Positions 35,403 to 44,117 of a DNA stretch of 64,000 nucleotides are shown here, one piece after another. The first letter of the stretch is position 1, and every line of letters starts with the position of its first letter. Source of the stretch: Tractidigestivibacter sp050946515 (GTDB taxonomy: Bacteria > Actinomycetota > Coriobacteriia > Coriobacteriales > Atopobiaceae). A program made the translations under genes and the position numbers. Location: NCBI RefSeq assembly GCF_050946515.1, contig NZ_JBMNUX010000007.1:1-64000 (forward strand), written 5' to 3'. Below the pieces are notes generated by a model. It searched no databases and was not told the DNA's origin. It was given only the letters and a program-made list of their open reading frames with translations.

Positions 35403-35866
35403 CACAGCTCCTCGCCAGCTTGAAGCGCTGAGAAGAGTGCTTTGCAACCCGCCATGACATCATCAAATGTTGCATCAAAGTCGCCTGTGTACCAAGGGTC
35501 GGCAACGTCTCTGTGGATTCCAGCCCAATCAAGGAGCCTGCTCAGCTTGCCGTTGGGATCTCCCCCAAAGACGCGAAGAAGCGCATGCCGATTTTCGGCG
35601 TCCATGTACACGATGTGGTCAAAGCGCTCGTAATCGCCCTTGCTCACCAGCCGCGCCACGTGCTCGCCCACGGAAATCCCCTCTTCGCGCAGCTTGCGCA
35701 CAGTGCCGTAATGAGGGCCGGAGCCAATCTCGTCAGTATGCGTGGCGGCAGAGTCAATCAGATAACGGTCGCTCTCGCCGGCGCGGCGAGCCATATCTTC
35801 AAGAACAAACTGCGCCATCGTTGACCGGCAGATGTTGCCATGGCAAATGAACAGTACGCTTGGCAT
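35402..35866 (-). CDS. Low-molecular-weight protein-tyrosine phosphatase
   Basis: This is 154 residues. The N-terminal P-loop VLFICHGNICRSTMAQF has the catalytic C-x5-R signature, and DPWYTGDFDATFDDV holds the general-acid aspartate. Family members remove phosphate from tyrosine, often in surface polysaccharide control, or from arginine. No tyrosine kinase gene is in the window. It is coupled to the U32 gene through a one-base overlap. Confidence 0.94.
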   Translation of the reverse strand: MPSVLFICHGNICRSTMAQFVLEDMARRAGESDRYLIDSAATHTDEIGSGPHYGTVRKLREEGISVGEHVARLVSKGDYERFDHIVYMDAENRHALLRVFGGDPNGKLSRLLDWAGIHRDVADPWYTGDFDATFDDVMAGCKALFSALQAGEEL

Positions 35867-36038
35867 TACGTCAAACCTCTCGATTGATATCAGTTTTACA
35901 AGAGTGTGAATATAACAATAGCAGCGCCAAAATCCCGCAGATTTGGGTCGCCCCCGCTTGCAAACAATAGGGATAATTAACCCGTCCGGGTCTTACCCGC
36001 CCCATTCCCATTCTCAAGTTGCGTCTGGAGGTCCGCAT

Positions 36039-36806
36039 ATGGCCGAATCAATGCATGCGTCGCAAGCACAGCGCGGCTTTACAACCTCCGAGCGAAAAGT
36101 TCTCAGCTTCATCCAAAGAAACAACGACTTGGTGCGGGGCATGGACGTCAGGACCTTGGCAGAGCATGCCGGCACCTCGGCCGCCACGGTCGTCAGGCTT
36201 TCGAAGAAGCTAGGCTACGCTGGCTACGCCGAGATGCGCTACTCGCTCTCAAAGTCCTCATCTTCCAACACGCAGCAAGAAGCCCCAGCTCGCAATCGCA
36301 ATCCTTTCTTTGAGACAAGAACTACCCTCAGTCTTTGCAGCCTTTCCGATATCGAGACGGTCGCCGATTGGTTTGCCGAGGGAAGCGACATTGTCCTGGT
36401 AGGCGGCGGTCTCACCCACATTGCGATGGAGTATCTGCACCACTATCTCTTCTCCGCGTCTCGCCCAAACATCTGTAGCCCAAACCACGATTCCGCCATC
36501 GACACCGTCAAGTCTTCCGACCCCTCGACCATCGTCGTTTGCGCAAGCGTTTCCGGCTCAGAAAGCACCGTCAAAGTGGCTCGAGAAGCACGCCGCCGCG
36601 GAATGCGCGTGGTAAGCATCACAAGCTCCCTCGAAAGCGAGCTTGTAGACCTCTCCGACGTCTGCTTCTTTGCCGTTGCCGCACACCGAGGCGCCGATGC
36701 GGACGTTGCTTCACGCCTTGGAATAATCGCCGTGGTCGATGAGCTTGCTCGCACGTATGCGCACCGCCATCCGCACGGAAACGTTGTGAAGGAGGACCTA
36801 GCATGA
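36039..36806 (+). CDS. RpiR-type transcription regulator with SIS domain (first of pair)
   Basis: This is about 255 residues. The N-terminal helix-turn-helix reads SERKVLSFIQRNNDLVRGMD and AGTSAATVVRLSKKLGYAGY. The C-terminal SIS domain (from about residue 110) would bind a sugar phosphate; SGSESTVKVAREARRRGM is its conserved part. GGAGGTCCGCAT precedes the ATG at 36039. It overlaps the next RpiR gene by 4 bp, so the two are made together and may form a heteromer. The neighbouring PTS/GH4 genes are the likely targets. Confidence 0.92.
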   Translation: MAESMHASQAQRGFTTSERKVLSFIQRNNDLVRGMDVRTLAEHAGTSAATVVRLSKKLGYAGYAEMRYSLSKSSSSNTQQEAPARNRNPFFETRTTLSLCSLSDIETVADWFAEGSDIVLVGGGLTHIAMEYLHHYLFSASRPNICSPNHDSAIDTVKSSDPSTIVVCASVSGSESTVKVAREARRRGMRVVSITSSLESELVDLSDVCFFAVAAHRGADADVASRLGIIAVVDELARTYAHRHPHGNVVKEDLA

Positions 36807-37588
36807 TCGAAGGGTTCACCGACGACGTTCTGACAAAGCTCACCCCCGGCGAGCTGGACTTTCTTTATTACACAGAGCTTCACTTAAGCCAGATCGCAAA
36901 GTCGACGCTAGACGAGGCGGCGGAAAGCGCCTTGAGCTCGCCAGCCGTCATCGAGCGCGCTTGCAAAAAGCTGGGTCTTTCCGGCTACTCTGACCTCCGT
37001 TACCGCATTGCCCGAGAACTGCGCGGAGACCAAAGCCAATCCGTCGCGACGGACGCCACCGTCCCCTTTGACCCGAAAAGCGGAATAGACCAGCTTGAAA
37101 AAGAGGCAGCGAGAACAACCTTGTCGCTGAGCGCTGAGGCCATGCTTCAGGCTGGAAGATATCTTGTGCAGGCAAACCGCGTCTTCAGCTTTGGGCGCGG
37201 GCTCTCCGAATTTCCTTCCAAGTATCTTTCCGAGTACTTGGAGAGAATCGGTCGTCCTTGTCGCCATTACCTTGACCCGCCGTTTGCCTATCGCGACGCA
37301 GCCCAGTTCACGTCAAAGGACGCCGCCGTCATCTTCTCCTCTGGCGGAAGAACTATCCCCGTAGTCAAGGCCGCCATCATTGCAAAGAAAAACGACGTCC
37401 CGCTTATTGCCGTCTGCTCGAATGTCGAGAGCCCCTTGGCAAAGCTAGCGACCCTCACCTTCTATGCTGCCAGCTCAAAGCTGCGCATGGACAGCATTGA
37501 CCTCAATTCCCGATACACCCAGTTCATGGTTGCAGATTTGATGGTTGACGCCGTCATTGCTGCTCGCTCAGAGTCCGATTCGGTCTAA
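36803..37588 (+). CDS. RpiR-type transcription regulator with SIS domain (second of pair)
   Basis: This is 261 residues. The N-terminal domain has SQIAKSTLDEAAESALSSPA and ERACKKLGLSGYSDLRYRIA, an RpiR helix-turn-helix. The SIS domain follows, with FSFGRGLSEFPSKYLSEYLE and DAAVIFSSGGRTIPVVKAAI. It differs clearly from its neighbour, so the pair is not a recent copy. It converges on the PTS operon, separated by a large hairpin. A role in alpha-glucoside control is inferred from location. Confidence 0.9.
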   Translation: MIEGFTDDVLTKLTPGELDFLYYTELHLSQIAKSTLDEAAESALSSPAVIERACKKLGLSGYSDLRYRIARELRGDQSQSVATDATVPFDPKSGIDQLEKEAARTTLSLSAEAMLQAGRYLVQANRVFSFGRGLSEFPSKYLSEYLERIGRPCRHYLDPPFAYRDAAQFTSKDAAVIFSSGGRTIPVVKAAIIAKKNDVPLIAVCSNVESPLAKLATLTFYAASSKLRMDSIDLNSRYTQFMVADLMVDAVIAARSESDSV

Positions 37589-37599
37589 AGCCACCACCA

Positions 37600-37655
37600 G
37601 CGCAGGCAAGAGAAGGGCGGAGGATCCCGAAAGATCCTCCGCCCAATACCTGCGC
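37600..37655. terminator. Large bidirectional hairpin between rpiR and PTS genes
   Basis: GGGCGGAGGATC (37615-37626) and GATCCTCCGCCC (37633-37644) form 12 perfect pairs, enclosed by GCGCAGG/CCTGCGC (37600-37606 and 37649-37655). It separates two convergent transcripts. There is no U tract. Confidence 0.7.
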
Positions 37656-37674
37656 CGAAGCCATGTGCCAAGAG

Positions 37675-39216
37675 CTACATCTTCAGCACCGAGTGAAGCT
37701 GAGTCGCGATGTTCTCCACTGCGGGGCCGTAAATCACGTGAACGTGCGTGTCGCTCATGCGCTTGATTCCCATGGCTCCAGACTTCTTCAGCATGTCCTC
37801 GTCAATCTGGTCCATGTCCTTAACGTCCACACGAAGGCGCGTAATGCAGTTGTTGATGTTCACGATGTTGTCCACGCCGCCAAGACCCTCAATGATGAGC
37901 GTGAGCTGCGGGGTAAGGGTGCCTTCTGCAACCTCGGCGGTCGTCTCTACCTGCTGGGAGTCGTCAGGCGCGTCGATAACAACATGCTTGGTCGTCAGGT
38001 ACTTGTAGAAGACGAAGTAGTACACGAAGAAGTAGACAACGCCAACGGGGATGACCAAGAACCAATTGGAGCCCGGCTGCAGAACGCCCCAGATGAAGAA
38101 GTCGATGATGCCGCCGCCAGTGCCGCCGATGGAGACGCCCAGCATGTGGACGATCATGAAGGAGAGGCCGGCCATCACAGAGTGGAAGGCGTAAAGGGCA
38201 GGTGCGGCAAAGAGGAACGTGAACTCGAGAGGCTCAGTGATGCCAGAGACGAAGGCGGTCACGGCGCCAGCAATCATGAGGGCCTTGACGCTGTCGCGGC
38301 GCTCGGCGGGAGCAGCCTTGTAGATAGCAAGAGCAGCACCAGGAAGACCAAAGAGCATGAACGGGAACTTGCCCTCTGCAAGGTAGCGCGTGTAGTCGGA
38401 GAGCGCAGCGGTGCCCATGGTGTCAACGTTCGCATAGAAGATGTTCAGAGCGCCGACGGTATCGCCCAGGGTTCCGCCAATCTCGGTCGTGCGGAACAGC
38501 TGGTTGATGATGTGGTGCAAGCCGGTCGGGATAAGGCCGCGCTCCGCAAGACCAAAGAGGAAGACGCCAAAGTTGCCCAAGCTTGCGATGGCAGCGCCAA
38601 GAGCGTTGATGGCAACAGAAAGAGGGAGCCACACGAACGGCGAGACAATGCCCAAGAGCAGCATGACGCCAAAGACCACGATGGCGACGGAACGCTTGCC
38701 GCCATAGAAAGAGATGGCAACGGGAAGCTTGGTGTCGATAAAGCGGTCGTGAAGCGCTGCGGTCAGGCAGCCAACGATGATGCCGCCAAAAGCGGACATG
38801 TTGGGCACGCCCTCAATACCAAGCACGGTAGCGGTGTCAAGAGAGCTGAAGTCAACAAGACCGCTGTTGACCATTGCCGCTCCTGCAGCAAGGAAGGTGT
38901 AATAGCCGACAAAGCCAGAGAACGCGGCGATCTCCTTGTCCTTCTTTGCCAGGCCCAAGGCGAGGCAAATGGCAAAGAGCGCAGGAATCTGACTATAGAC
39001 CGCGCTCGCAACGGACTTGATGGTGGCAAAGACAAAGCCCACCGGCTCCGTTGCCGCAAAAGCGGGAATCGCAGCGACGACGGCGTCCTTCGTGAGAGCG
39101 CTCATCAAACCAAGCAAGAGACCAACAACCGAAAGCGCCGCGATCGGCAGCATGAGGCTTTGCCCCAGCTTCGAGAGGTAGTTCGTTACGCTACCCCGCT
39201 CCTTCTTCTCTGCCAT
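37675..39216 (-). CDS. PTS transporter IIBC, glucose/maltose/alpha-glucoside type
   Basis: This is about 513 residues. The IIC domain with ten or so membrane segments comes first (PIAALSVVGLLLG, GLIPTGLHHIINQLF, GITEPLEFTFLFAAP). The IIB domain is C-terminal, with the phospho-cysteine in NINNCITRLRVDV. It imports and phosphorylates a sugar. No IIA domain is fused or adjacent, so a IIA from elsewhere must feed it. The ATG at 39216 follows GAGGGAGAGGAAAAG. The GH4 enzyme lies just upstream on the same strand, pointing to maltose or another alpha-glucoside as substrate. Confidence 0.93.
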   Translation of the reverse strand: MAEKKERGSVTNYLSKLGQSLMLPIAALSVVGLLLGLMSALTKDAVVAAIPAFAATEPVGFVFATIKSVASAVYSQIPALFAICLALGLAKKDKEIAAFSGFVGYYTFLAAGAAMVNSGLVDFSSLDTATVLGIEGVPNMSAFGGIIVGCLTAALHDRFIDTKLPVAISFYGGKRSVAIVVFGVMLLLGIVSPFVWLPLSVAINALGAAIASLGNFGVFLFGLAERGLIPTGLHHIINQLFRTTEIGGTLGDTVGALNIFYANVDTMGTAALSDYTRYLAEGKFPFMLFGLPGAALAIYKAAPAERRDSVKALMIAGAVTAFVSGITEPLEFTFLFAAPALYAFHSVMAGLSFMIVHMLGVSIGGTGGGIIDFFIWGVLQPGSNWFLVIPVGVVYFFVYYFVFYKYLTTKHVVIDAPDDSQQVETTAEVAEGTLTPQLTLIIEGLGGVDNIVNINNCITRLRVDVKDMDQIDEDMLKKSGAMGIKRMSDTHVHVIYGPAVENIATQLHSVLKM

Positions 39217-39328
39217 CTTTTCCTCTCCCTCATTGTTCACATTTACTAGCGCGGCCGCTCGGAAAGTATCCGAGCGGTCGCCTTGCCCTTACCAAGGAGC
39301 TGCCCTTCCCGACAGCTCCAAACTTCCG

Positions 39329-40678
39329 TTAATGAAGCTCTGGCCAGTAATCCTTGTTCTCCTCGATCAAAACGTCGAGAATTTCGCGAGCCTTGTTGGT
39401 GTCGTTCACAAGACGGTTGAGCGTAAGTGCCTGCATGACCTTGGAGTAGCTGTGCTCGAAGTAGGCATCCACAAGCAGCTTCTCGCAGGAGACCTGCTGG
39501 ACGAGAAGACCCAGGTAGAACTGCGGGATGTTGCCAACGCCCATGGGACGAGGGCCATTGGCGGTAAGCTCGGCCACAACCTCAACCATTGCGTCGTCTT
39601 GCATGTTGTTGATGAGACCGTTGTTCTCGGTGATGATGATGTAGCGGCGACCGGTGTTGTGAGCGATGGCGGAAGCAACCTCGATCATCATCTCTGCGTG
39701 GGCGTCGGAGTGGATGTCGACGATGCCCTTGGTGGTGCCGGCCTCGATGCAGCGGTGGCACTCACCGAACGCGCGAGCCTCCCTGCCCTCGATGACCTCG
39801 TCGGCACGGGTCTTGTTGCCAGCGTCCAAGCGAGCCTTGTTCAGATGCTCAAACTTGTAAAGCGGATACAGGTAGTACTGGTCGTAGGTGTTGGGGAGGT
39901 AGTCGGGGTAGTCCTCCATCATCATCTGGACGTTGCCGTACGTCTCCAGCCAAGAAGGATCACGCTGCTCGGCGTCTTGCGGGAGGAAGCCCTTCTCGTG
40001 AACGAGCTTGCGGATCTTGGGCATAAGGTCCTCGCCCGTCGGCTTGTAATACATGTGCGTGAACCAGCCATAGTGGTTAAGGCCAAAGTAGACAGGCTCA
40101 AGGTCGTTCCAGTCAACGTCCAGAAGCCTGCTGGTGGAGCGAACGACGTTTTCGGGCTGGTCGCAGATGTTGAGGATGCGCTTGTCGTCGGGGAACTCGC
40201 GGCGAAGAGCCTCGGCAACGATTGCCGCAGGGTTGGAGTAGTTAAGGCACCAAGCGTTCGGCGAGTAGCTGCGGATGGCGTGGATGGCATGGATCATGTC
40301 GCCAATCGAGCGCATGCCATATGCCATGCCCCCGGCGCCTACGGTCTCCTGACCAATGATGCCGTGGTCAAAGCAGGTGTGCTCGTCAGACCAACGACCC
40401 TGCAGGCCGCCGGAGCGCATCTGCATGAAGATGAAGTCCATGTCCTTGTAGGCCTCGGCCTCGTCAGTCGTATAGCTGATCTTGGCGTCGGGATACATCT
40501 CGCGGAAGAGAATCTCGCCAAACTGGCCAACGGGGCGCTGGCGATCGCCGTCGATGTCAAAAAGGACAAGGCGATTGAGAGGGAAGTCCTTCTGCAGGCG
40601 CACGAAAGACTTGAGGAAACCAGGGGTATATGTGCTGCCGCCGCCGACGATGCAGACGTTATAACGCTTCTCGCTCAT
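39329..40678 (-). CDS. 6-phospho-alpha-glucosidase, glycoside hydrolase family 4
   Basis: This is 449 residues. GH4 enzymes use NAD+ and Mn2+ to split 6-phosphoglycosides. The NAD site is NVCIVGGGSTYTPGF. FMQMRSGGLQGRWSDE, LNYSNPAAIVAEAL and LNICDQPENV follow. The CD.P form of the metal-cysteine motif fits alpha-type enzymes (beta-type usually have CNVP). GECHRCIEAGTTKGIVDIHS is less standard. It heads the two-gene operon with the PTS IIBC, so imported alpha-glucoside 6-phosphate is its likely substrate. Confidence 0.92.
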   Translation of the reverse strand: MSEKRYNVCIVGGGSTYTPGFLKSFVRLQKDFPLNRLVLFDIDGDRQRPVGQFGEILFREMYPDAKISYTTDEAEAYKDMDFIFMQMRSGGLQGRWSDEHTCFDHGIIGQETVGAGGMAYGMRSIGDMIHAIHAIRSYSPNAWCLNYSNPAAIVAEALRREFPDDKRILNICDQPENVVRSTSRLLDVDWNDLEPVYFGLNHYGWFTHMYYKPTGEDLMPKIRKLVHEKGFLPQDAEQRDPSWLETYGNVQMMMEDYPDYLPNTYDQYYLYPLYKFEHLNKARLDAGNKTRADEVIEGREARAFGECHRCIEAGTTKGIVDIHSDAHAEMMIEVASAIAHNTGRRYIIITENNGLINNMQDDAMVEVVAELTANGPRPMGVGNIPQFYLGLLVQQVSCEKLLVDAYFEHSYSKVMQALTLNRLVNDTNKAREILDVLIEENKDYWPELH

Positions 40679-40830
40679 TGATGCTCACACCTTTCCGTTT
40701 TGCCGCCAAAGCGCGGGTGACGCGCTTTTGAATCGGCTTTACTTGCTGCTTGCGAATTCACCATACGTGACCGGGAAGGCGTTAAGGAGCACACGAAGGT
40801 TTCTGGTTCAGATACCCTGATATGGAATTT

Positions 40831-40849
40831 GTTTCATTTTATGAAACAG
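40831..40849. promoter_or_regulatory. 19-bp palindromic operator upstream of the GH4-PTS operon
   Basis: TGTTTCATTTTATGAAACA has 8-bp perfect arms and lies about 150 bp before the GH4 start, in an otherwise plain AT-rich stretch. RpiR-family regulators often bind GAAA/TTTC palindromes, and two RpiR genes lie next to the operon. Confidence 0.65.
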
Positions 40850-41013
40850 CATTGTATTGCTTTCTACCTGCAATTTCTTTGTATTTGTTAGTATCTGAGC
40901 TTCATTTTAAGCCACATTGACGCCAACTTGAGACGAAAAGAGAAACGCCCGGACCAGGCAATGCGGTCCGGGCGCTCCAAACGGCGCATATATAAAAAGT
41001 TTTCCTTCAGGCA

Positions 41014-41964
41014 CTACCCCAGAAGAGCGAAGTACGCAATGACGACAATGCCCAGGATGATGCGGTACCAGCCGAAGGGCTTGAAGTCGTGCTTCTTCAC
41101 AAAGTCCATGAGGAAGCGGATGGCGGCAAGAGACACGAGAAACGCGACGACGCAGCCCACAAGAAGAATGGTCACCTCGTCCATCGTGAAGGTGTTGCCC
41201 TTGACGAAGTACTTCACAAGGCGAAGCCCCGAGGCGCCAAACATGACAGGGATGGCCATGTAGAACGTGAACTCGGCAGCAACTGCTCGCGAGCAGCCCA
41301 GAAGAAGGCCGCCGATGATCGTGGATCCAGAGCGAGAAGTGCCCGGCACGATGGAAAGCACCTGGAAAAGGCCAATGCCGATGACCGTCTTCCAATCAAG
41401 CTCGTCGATGTCCGTCACGCGCGCGTCGGCATCGGCAAGCTGCGAGACGGTAAGAGGCTCAGCAGAATGGGCTACGGCAAGGTGCTTGGGCGTGTAAACA
41501 GAGCCTGTAGCTGCGGCTTTGCCCGAAGCGAGAAGCCCTGCCGCCTTGCGCTCTCGCACCGACTCGATAGCGATGAACGCAATGCCGTACGCAATGAGGG
41601 CTGCGGCAATCACGAAGGGGCTTCCAAGATGCTCCTCCATCCAGTCGTCCAGCGGGATGCCCACGATGGCTGCAGGAATGCAGCCTACGATGGCCTTTCC
41701 CCAAAGCGACCAAGTTTGGCGCTTCTCGGTGGCGTTCTTCTTAGATGAGAACGGGTTCAGCTTGTGGAAGAACAGCACCAGGACGGCGATGATGGCTCCC
41801 AGCTGAATCACCACGAGGAACATGTCCCAGAAGTCTTGGCTCACGTCCAGCGGCATGATCTGGTTCAGCAGCAGCATGTGACCAGTTGACGAAATGGGCA
41901 GCCATTCGGTGATGCCCTCGACAATGCCGTAAATGACAGTCTTTACTATCTCGATGAGATTCAC
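41014..41964 (-). CDS. uppP: Undecaprenyl-diphosphatase UppP (BacA)
   Basis: This is about 316 residues, longer than the usual 265-280. It removes a phosphate from undecaprenyl diphosphate to recycle the cell-wall lipid carrier. The two catalytic loops EGITEWLPISSTGH and VPGTSRSGSTIIGGLLLG are intact. The extra length is a hydrophilic insert at about residues 148-190 between membrane helices. The GTG at 41964 is preferred, because GAGGGAGG lies eight bases upstream; a GTG at 41979 would have that site inside the gene. Confidence 0.93.
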   Translation of the reverse strand: MNLIEIVKTVIYGIVEGITEWLPISSTGHMLLLNQIMPLDVSQDFWDMFLVVIQLGAIIAVLVLFFHKLNPFSSKKNATEKRQTWSLWGKAIVGCIPAAIVGIPLDDWMEEHLGSPFVIAAALIAYGIAFIAIESVRERKAAGLLASGKAAATGSVYTPKHLAVAHSAEPLTVSQLADADARVTDIDELDWKTVIGIGLFQVLSIVPGTSRSGSTIIGGLLLGCSRAVAAEFTFYMAIPVMFGASGLRLVKYFVKGNTFTMDEVTILLVGCVVAFLVSLAAIRFLMDFVKKHDFKPFGWYRIILGIVVIAYFALLG

Positions 41965-42172
41965 AAATGCCTCCCTCACGAGGTTCGGTGGAGAAAGTCA
42001 GATTGGTCAATCTTCGCGCGAGATGACCATGCTTTCGTCTTCGCGGGCGAGCTTCCAAGGAAAAACTACGCTGACTGACAAAGGCGGTACCGTCCGCCAG
42101 TTACGTTTCGCGCTCGGCGGCGCCAAAGGGGTAGACAGAAAGCAATGTAGGTCTCTCTGAAGGGGGCACATC

Positions 42173-42637
42173 ATGGCAGAAACGACTACGACCACTTATC
42201 AGGACCTTGGCTACGACAAGATTTTTGTCTCCCTTGACGGCACCGACAAGCAAAACGAGGTGCTGAACCGCGCCATCGTGCTGGCGGCAAATGACAACGC
42301 AGAGCTCTACATTGGCCACGTGATTGACTCCACGGCCCTCGAGACGGCCGGGTCATTCCCTGTTGACCTCATCCCCTCTCTGGAGAAGGACTTCAGGAAC
42401 TCCATCGCCGACCAAGTTGCCGAGGCTGAGTCCGAGCCGCAAATCAAGAAGGTCGAGGTCATCGTTAAGGCCGGACGCATCCGCGAGACCTTGAAGGACG
42501 AGATGATCGACGTGATCGAGCCTGACCTTGTCATCTGCGGCGCGCGAGGTCTCTCATCAATTAAGTACGCAATTCTCGGCTCTATTTCTACCTTCTTGAC
42601 CCGCTCCGTCCCTTGCGACGTGCTGGTTGTGAAGTAA
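42173..42637 (+). CDS. Universal stress protein (UspA family)
   Basis: This is a 154-residue single Usp domain. YDKIFVSLDGTDKQNEVLNR starts the fold, and GARGLSSIKYAILGSIS is the G-x2-G-x9-G-S ATP-binding motif, so it is an ATP-binding member. AAGGGGG precedes the ATG. It is transcribed alone between uppP and the coiled-coil hydrolase. The biological signal is not visible. Confidence 0.93.
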   Translation: MAETTTTTYQDLGYDKIFVSLDGTDKQNEVLNRAIVLAANDNAELYIGHVIDSTALETAGSFPVDLIPSLEKDFRNSIADQVAEAESEPQIKKVEVIVKAGRIRETLKDEMIDVIEPDLVICGARGLSSIKYAILGSISTFLTRSVPCDVLVVK

Positions 42638-42792
42638 GCGATAAGCCGTTTACCTGCGCGGATATCAAGAAATTTATAAAATAGCCAGTTTTATGCACTC
42701 TCGATTTTTACAGTCTTTTTTCGTGCCTAGGTGTTTCGCCGTGTCGCGGAAATATGCTAAAAGCGTGAGGTCATAAACTCTGGTATAAAATA

Positions 42793-42848
42793 CGCTGTCG
42801 TAAGAGAGAAGGTGAACGCGGGCCCCTAGGGCACGCCGACAGCGGAGG
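42793..42848 (+). promoter_or_regulatory. 5'-UTR hairpin touching the ribosome binding site
   Basis: CGCTGTCG (42793-42800) pairs with CGACAGCG (42837-42844), enclosing a GC-rich middle. GGAGG (42844-42848) begins in the last base of the stem, and the TTG start is at 42856. An extended -10 (TGGTATAAA, 42781-42789) places the transcript start close to the stem. Control of translation is inferred. Confidence 0.55.
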
Positions 42849-42855
42849 TATAGCC

Positions 42856-44031
42856 TTGCAAGCGACTGCCCAAACAAGACCATGCTCAAGGGCGCTGGCC
42901 CTTATCGCCTTGGGTCTTGTCGCCACTATGGTGGCTGTACTGGTACGACCCGTAAGCGCGCTGGCAGAGACCATCGACGAGCTGACTCAGCGAGTGACCG
43001 AGACGAGCGCCGCCTACGACGAAGCCACTGAGCGCGTCACTGAGATCCAAACTCAGATCGACCAGAACCAGCAGCGCATCCAAGAGATCAAAGAGCAGCT
43101 GCCCAGCGTTCGCGAGCAGGCCGCCTCGAGCATCCGTTCGCAGTACAAGCTCGAGCAGAGCTCTCTTGGCATCATTGACCTGCTGCTCTCGACCGATGAC
43201 TTCTACGACTTCCTCCAGGCAGTCCAATTTCTTGACTCCATCTCGTCTTACAACACCGACCAAATCACTGAGCTTGTCAGCTTGACGAACGAGCTGAACG
43301 ACACTGAGGCAGAGCTTGACACCGAGCTTGCCGCTGCCCAGCAAGAGCAGCAAAATGCCGCCGACGCCTTGAAGGAAGCCCAGGACGCAAGGACCGCCCT
43401 GCAAGAGCAGATTGCAGAAGAGCAGGCTGCCGAGGAAGAGGCCGCAAAGCAGGCCCTTGAGGAAGCCGCCACTGACGCAGGCAGCACCTTCACCACCGAG
43501 TCCGGCACCGAGGCCACCGTCGAGGTTCCGGCAAGCTCCTCCGATGACTCCAGCTCTACCAGCACCGACACGAGCTCCGACACTTCGAGCAACTCCGGCA
43601 GCTCCTCTTCTGACAGCTCCAACTCTGGCAGCACCGACTACAGCGGCAGCACCGTCAATTGGAACACCGACAAGGCAACGTTTGTCTCAAGCTGGGGCTC
43701 TCGCATCAACTCGTTCCTCGCCGGCTCCCCGCTTGCTGGCTACGGCGAGACCTTCGCCGAGGCAGCTTGGACTTACGGCATCGACCCCAGGCTCTCCCCT
43801 GCCATCGCAGCCGTCGAGAGCAGCAAGGGCCTGTACTGCTTCAAGTCTCACAACGCTTGGGGCTGGGGAAGCTCAAGCTGGTCCGACTGGAACACCGCCA
43901 TTTGGGCGCACGTCGCCGGCCTCTCCTCTGGCTACGGCTCGTATCTCACGTGGTCGATGACCCAGAAGTATTGCCCGCCCAACGCGGCAAAGTGGTACTC
44001 GTCGGTCGCAGCATACATGGAGCAAATCTAG
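42856..44031 (+). CDS. Secreted coiled-coil protein with C-terminal lysozyme-like domain
   Basis: This is 391 residues. A signal peptide (ALALIALGLVATMVAVLV, cut near ALAET) leads to a long coiled coil (about 40-200) resembling PcsB/CwlO-type regulators of cell-wall hydrolysis. A Ser/Thr/Asp-rich linker comes next, then about 120 residues with YGIDPRLSPAIAAVESSKGL and CFKSHNAWGWGSSSW, a glucosaminidase/transglycosylase-like fold with glutamate in AVESSKG. The start is TTG at 42856 with GGAGGTATAGCC ahead. It probably cuts peptidoglycan during growth or division. Confidence 0.85.
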   Translation: MQATAQTRPCSRALALIALGLVATMVAVLVRPVSALAETIDELTQRVTETSAAYDEATERVTEIQTQIDQNQQRIQEIKEQLPSVREQAASSIRSQYKLEQSSLGIIDLLLSTDDFYDFLQAVQFLDSISSYNTDQITELVSLTNELNDTEAELDTELAAAQQEQQNAADALKEAQDARTALQEQIAEEQAAEEEAAKQALEEAATDAGSTFTTESGTEATVEVPASSSDDSSSTSTDTSSDTSSNSGSSSSDSSNSGSTDYSGSTVNWNTDKATFVSSWGSRINSFLAGSPLAGYGETFAEAAWTYGIDPRLSPAIAAVESSKGLYCFKSHNAWGWGSSSWSDWNTAIWAHVAGLSSGYGSYLTWSMTQKYCPPNAAKWYSSVAAYMEQI

Positions 44032-44036
44032 CGCAC

Positions 44037-44062
44037 AGGGCCTCTTCGGAGGCCCTGTTTCA
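44037..44062 (+). terminator. Terminator after the secreted hydrolase
   Basis: CAGGGCCTC and GAGGCCCTG form a 9-bp stem with a TTCG tetraloop, followed by TTTC. It lies just after the stop codon. Confidence 0.85.
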
Positions 44063-44117
44063 TATGCGCGCGGGCAAGGTGATACAGTCATGAAGTCCAA
44101 GTATCAAGGAGGATCAC

